Source: Brasenia schreberi
Taxonomy: Eukaryota; Streptophyta; Magnoliopsida; Nymphaeales; Cabombaceae
NCBI GenBank assembly: GCA_036023115.1
Contig: JAYKKT010000061.1
Location: 13,357,501 to 13,421,500 of the forward strand
DNA: 64,000 nucleotides
Direction of reading: 5' to 3'
Shown: positions 62,801 to 64,000 of the stretch, one piece after another
How positions within the stretch are numbered: position 1 is the first letter of the stretch
How the letters are laid out: the number at the start of each line of letters is the position of its first letter
The notes under the pieces: model-generated
Seen by the model: only the letters and a program-made list of their open reading frames with translations
The model's database searches: none
What the model was told of the DNA's origin: nothing
Program-made: the position numbers and the translations under genes

Positions 62801-64000
62801 ATAAGAATACACCAAAAGAAGTGACAATTGCCATACGTGAGTTGTGCATATTTTTTCTGAATTGTGCTCAAGGATGATTGATATTTAAAGAGTAAATGAA
62901 TTAGAAGATGCTATTCTTAAGATTTTGTGTAAATTAGATATGATATTTCCTCCTAGCCTTTTATATTATGGTGTACCTAGTCATCTATTTACCAAAAATG
63001 GTATGACTTGTTGGGCTAATACAATATCGATAGATATATCCTATGCCCTTTTCATCAGGTTAACCATTGATGATTTTATATGTAATTATACTATAATATT
63101 ATTTAACATAGATTATGCATTTTCTTACTTCAATATGTGATTGATTGATTTCTATATATAGGATATATAATATAATCTTGTAGAGTCAATATATTAATGG
63201 CAATACAAATATGATTTGACGAAAGTTACATAAAGGGTTTTAAGATTATGCAAGTATATTATATATTTTTTAATAATTAGGTAATTTGTTTGAATATAAT
63301 ATATAACCATCACTTATATATGTATATATTTATAATTAAGTATGTACCAATGATATTTCTCAAGATTTTTATTCGTTCAATATAGGACTTTCAAATTACG
63401 TTTATGATATGAATTATTTTATGTCCATGGGCATAAATTTGATATTTGAGTGCTACAAAGAGTTTGTCATTTACAAAATAGTAGTGTTGCAATATATATT
63501 ATAGAGTTTTAGAAGACATTATTAAAATATGATATTTGTCTAAACCTTATATATTTTTGTTTAAGTTTCTTTTGTATGATATAGTAGTTGAATATGAAGT
63601 AAATAAAATGAAATTAACATCAATATGTATTGATAAGAAATCACATCATGATCAACCATATATTTTGATGGCAAGCAATTAAAGAGGCCAAAGTGGATAA
63701 AATTGAGAGTTAGTTTGTCGTTAGAGGCTAAGAGATACAAACAAATTGTCAACAGAAAGTGCATCAAATCAAGATGCATCCATGCTTAAGCAACCCATAG
63801 AAGTTGTAGATAATTCTATTATTTTTTGTATTCAATCATGTCTACGTAATGATAACTTCATATCAAAGTAAAAGTTATTCACATTAAAAGAGAAGAAGCA
63901 ATAAAAATTAGTTAATAATTGATTGGTTTAGTGCATGTTTCTCTTGAAATTAATGTTATATGTTAATTGCACAATAATGATTCTAACATGTAATATGTTT
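59812..64000 (+). mobile_element. Decayed CACTA (En/Spm) transposon, running off the window
   Basis: The left end CACTTTAGAAAATAGGC resembles CACTACAAGAAAA-type termini. It is followed by subterminal inverted words (TTCCAACTATTGAGTAGTTGGAA; GACTGTTG...CAGTCGG). The interior carries broken tnp2-type transposase sequence. The right terminus is not inside the window. The left-end call is from pattern; the internal identity is stronger. Confidence 0.65.
61000..63750 (+). pseudogene. CACTA tnp2-type transposase pseudogene
   Basis: Plus-strand frames in family order are: IYCQCSKYDN (near 61105, the C-P-C..C region), LGLDYIKIYVCHNNYVLYKD with an EYEHTYRC piece after it (61550-61635), MNWHFSKRC (61757-61784), LISLDSNETTFYDN (61937-61975) and NIDVYLQPLVTEFKILLNDR (62000-62060). 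Later come TPKEVTIAIRELCIFFLNCA (62810-62870), FYIMVYLVIYLPK (62958-62996), GLIQYR.IYPMPF (63013-63053) and HHDQPYILMAS (63645-63677). These follow En/Spm TNPD proteins (LGL.Y.KID.C.NDCMLY; DVYLQPLI.ELK.L; MVHL..HL; GPVQYRWMYP). Stops and frameshifts are many. Confidence 0.78.

Overview
This is nuclear DNA from a flowering plant. It is AT-rich and carries long, repeat-filled introns, CT and TA microsatellites, plant-type transposons, and three intron- or domain-level matches to plant gene families. I cannot name the species. The amount of RTE-clade LINE and hAT sequence would fit a large-intron angiosperm, possibly an early-diverging lineage, but that is only an impression. No bacterial, organellar or CRISPR features were seen.

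Three host genes are supported. (1) A plus-strand gene at about 2180-9313 encodes a 514-residue protein of the plant 'gar2-related' family. It has a 3.7 kb intron in its 5' UTR. (2) A plus-strand gene at 20650-34526 encodes a 747-residue SNF2-type chromatin remodeller, the DDM1 orthologue, in 15 coding exons. All helicase motifs are intact and the reading frame is kept across every predicted splice site. (3) A minus-strand gene at 42780-43724 encodes a Dof zinc-finger transcription factor of the DOF5.4/OBP4 type.

The rest is mainly mobile DNA, and several insertions can be bounded to the base by target-site duplications (TSDs). There are solo LTRs at 5923-6310 (gar2-like intron) and 23930-24226 (DDM1 intron 6). 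A 3,456 bp hAT element at 16146-19601 interrupts a PPR-like gene fragment. A hAT MITE lies at 27248-27816. A second degenerate hAT at 29221-34188 has been split by a 5'-inverted ('twin-primed') RTE LINE at 31835-34003. Another RTE LINE at 38956-40301 has a 15 bp TSD. Older LINE remains lie at 10050-12836, 13755-15175, 28865-29092 and 36690-36800. A Ty3/gypsy integrase fragment is at 37140-37830, scattered tRNA-like SINE pieces occur throughout, and a decayed CACTA element runs from about 59812 off the right edge.

The most notable theme is that DDM1, the remodeller known from Arabidopsis to keep transposons methylated and silent, carries a nest of transposons in its own 8 kb last intron. That nest includes an inverted repeat of LINE sequence that its pre-mRNA would transcribe. 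Two LINE copies share the same stop codon and the same loss of a catalytic aspartate, which implies they were copied from an already defective source. A separate foldback of about 160 bp at 59608-59769 is a candidate small-RNA hairpin or MITE.
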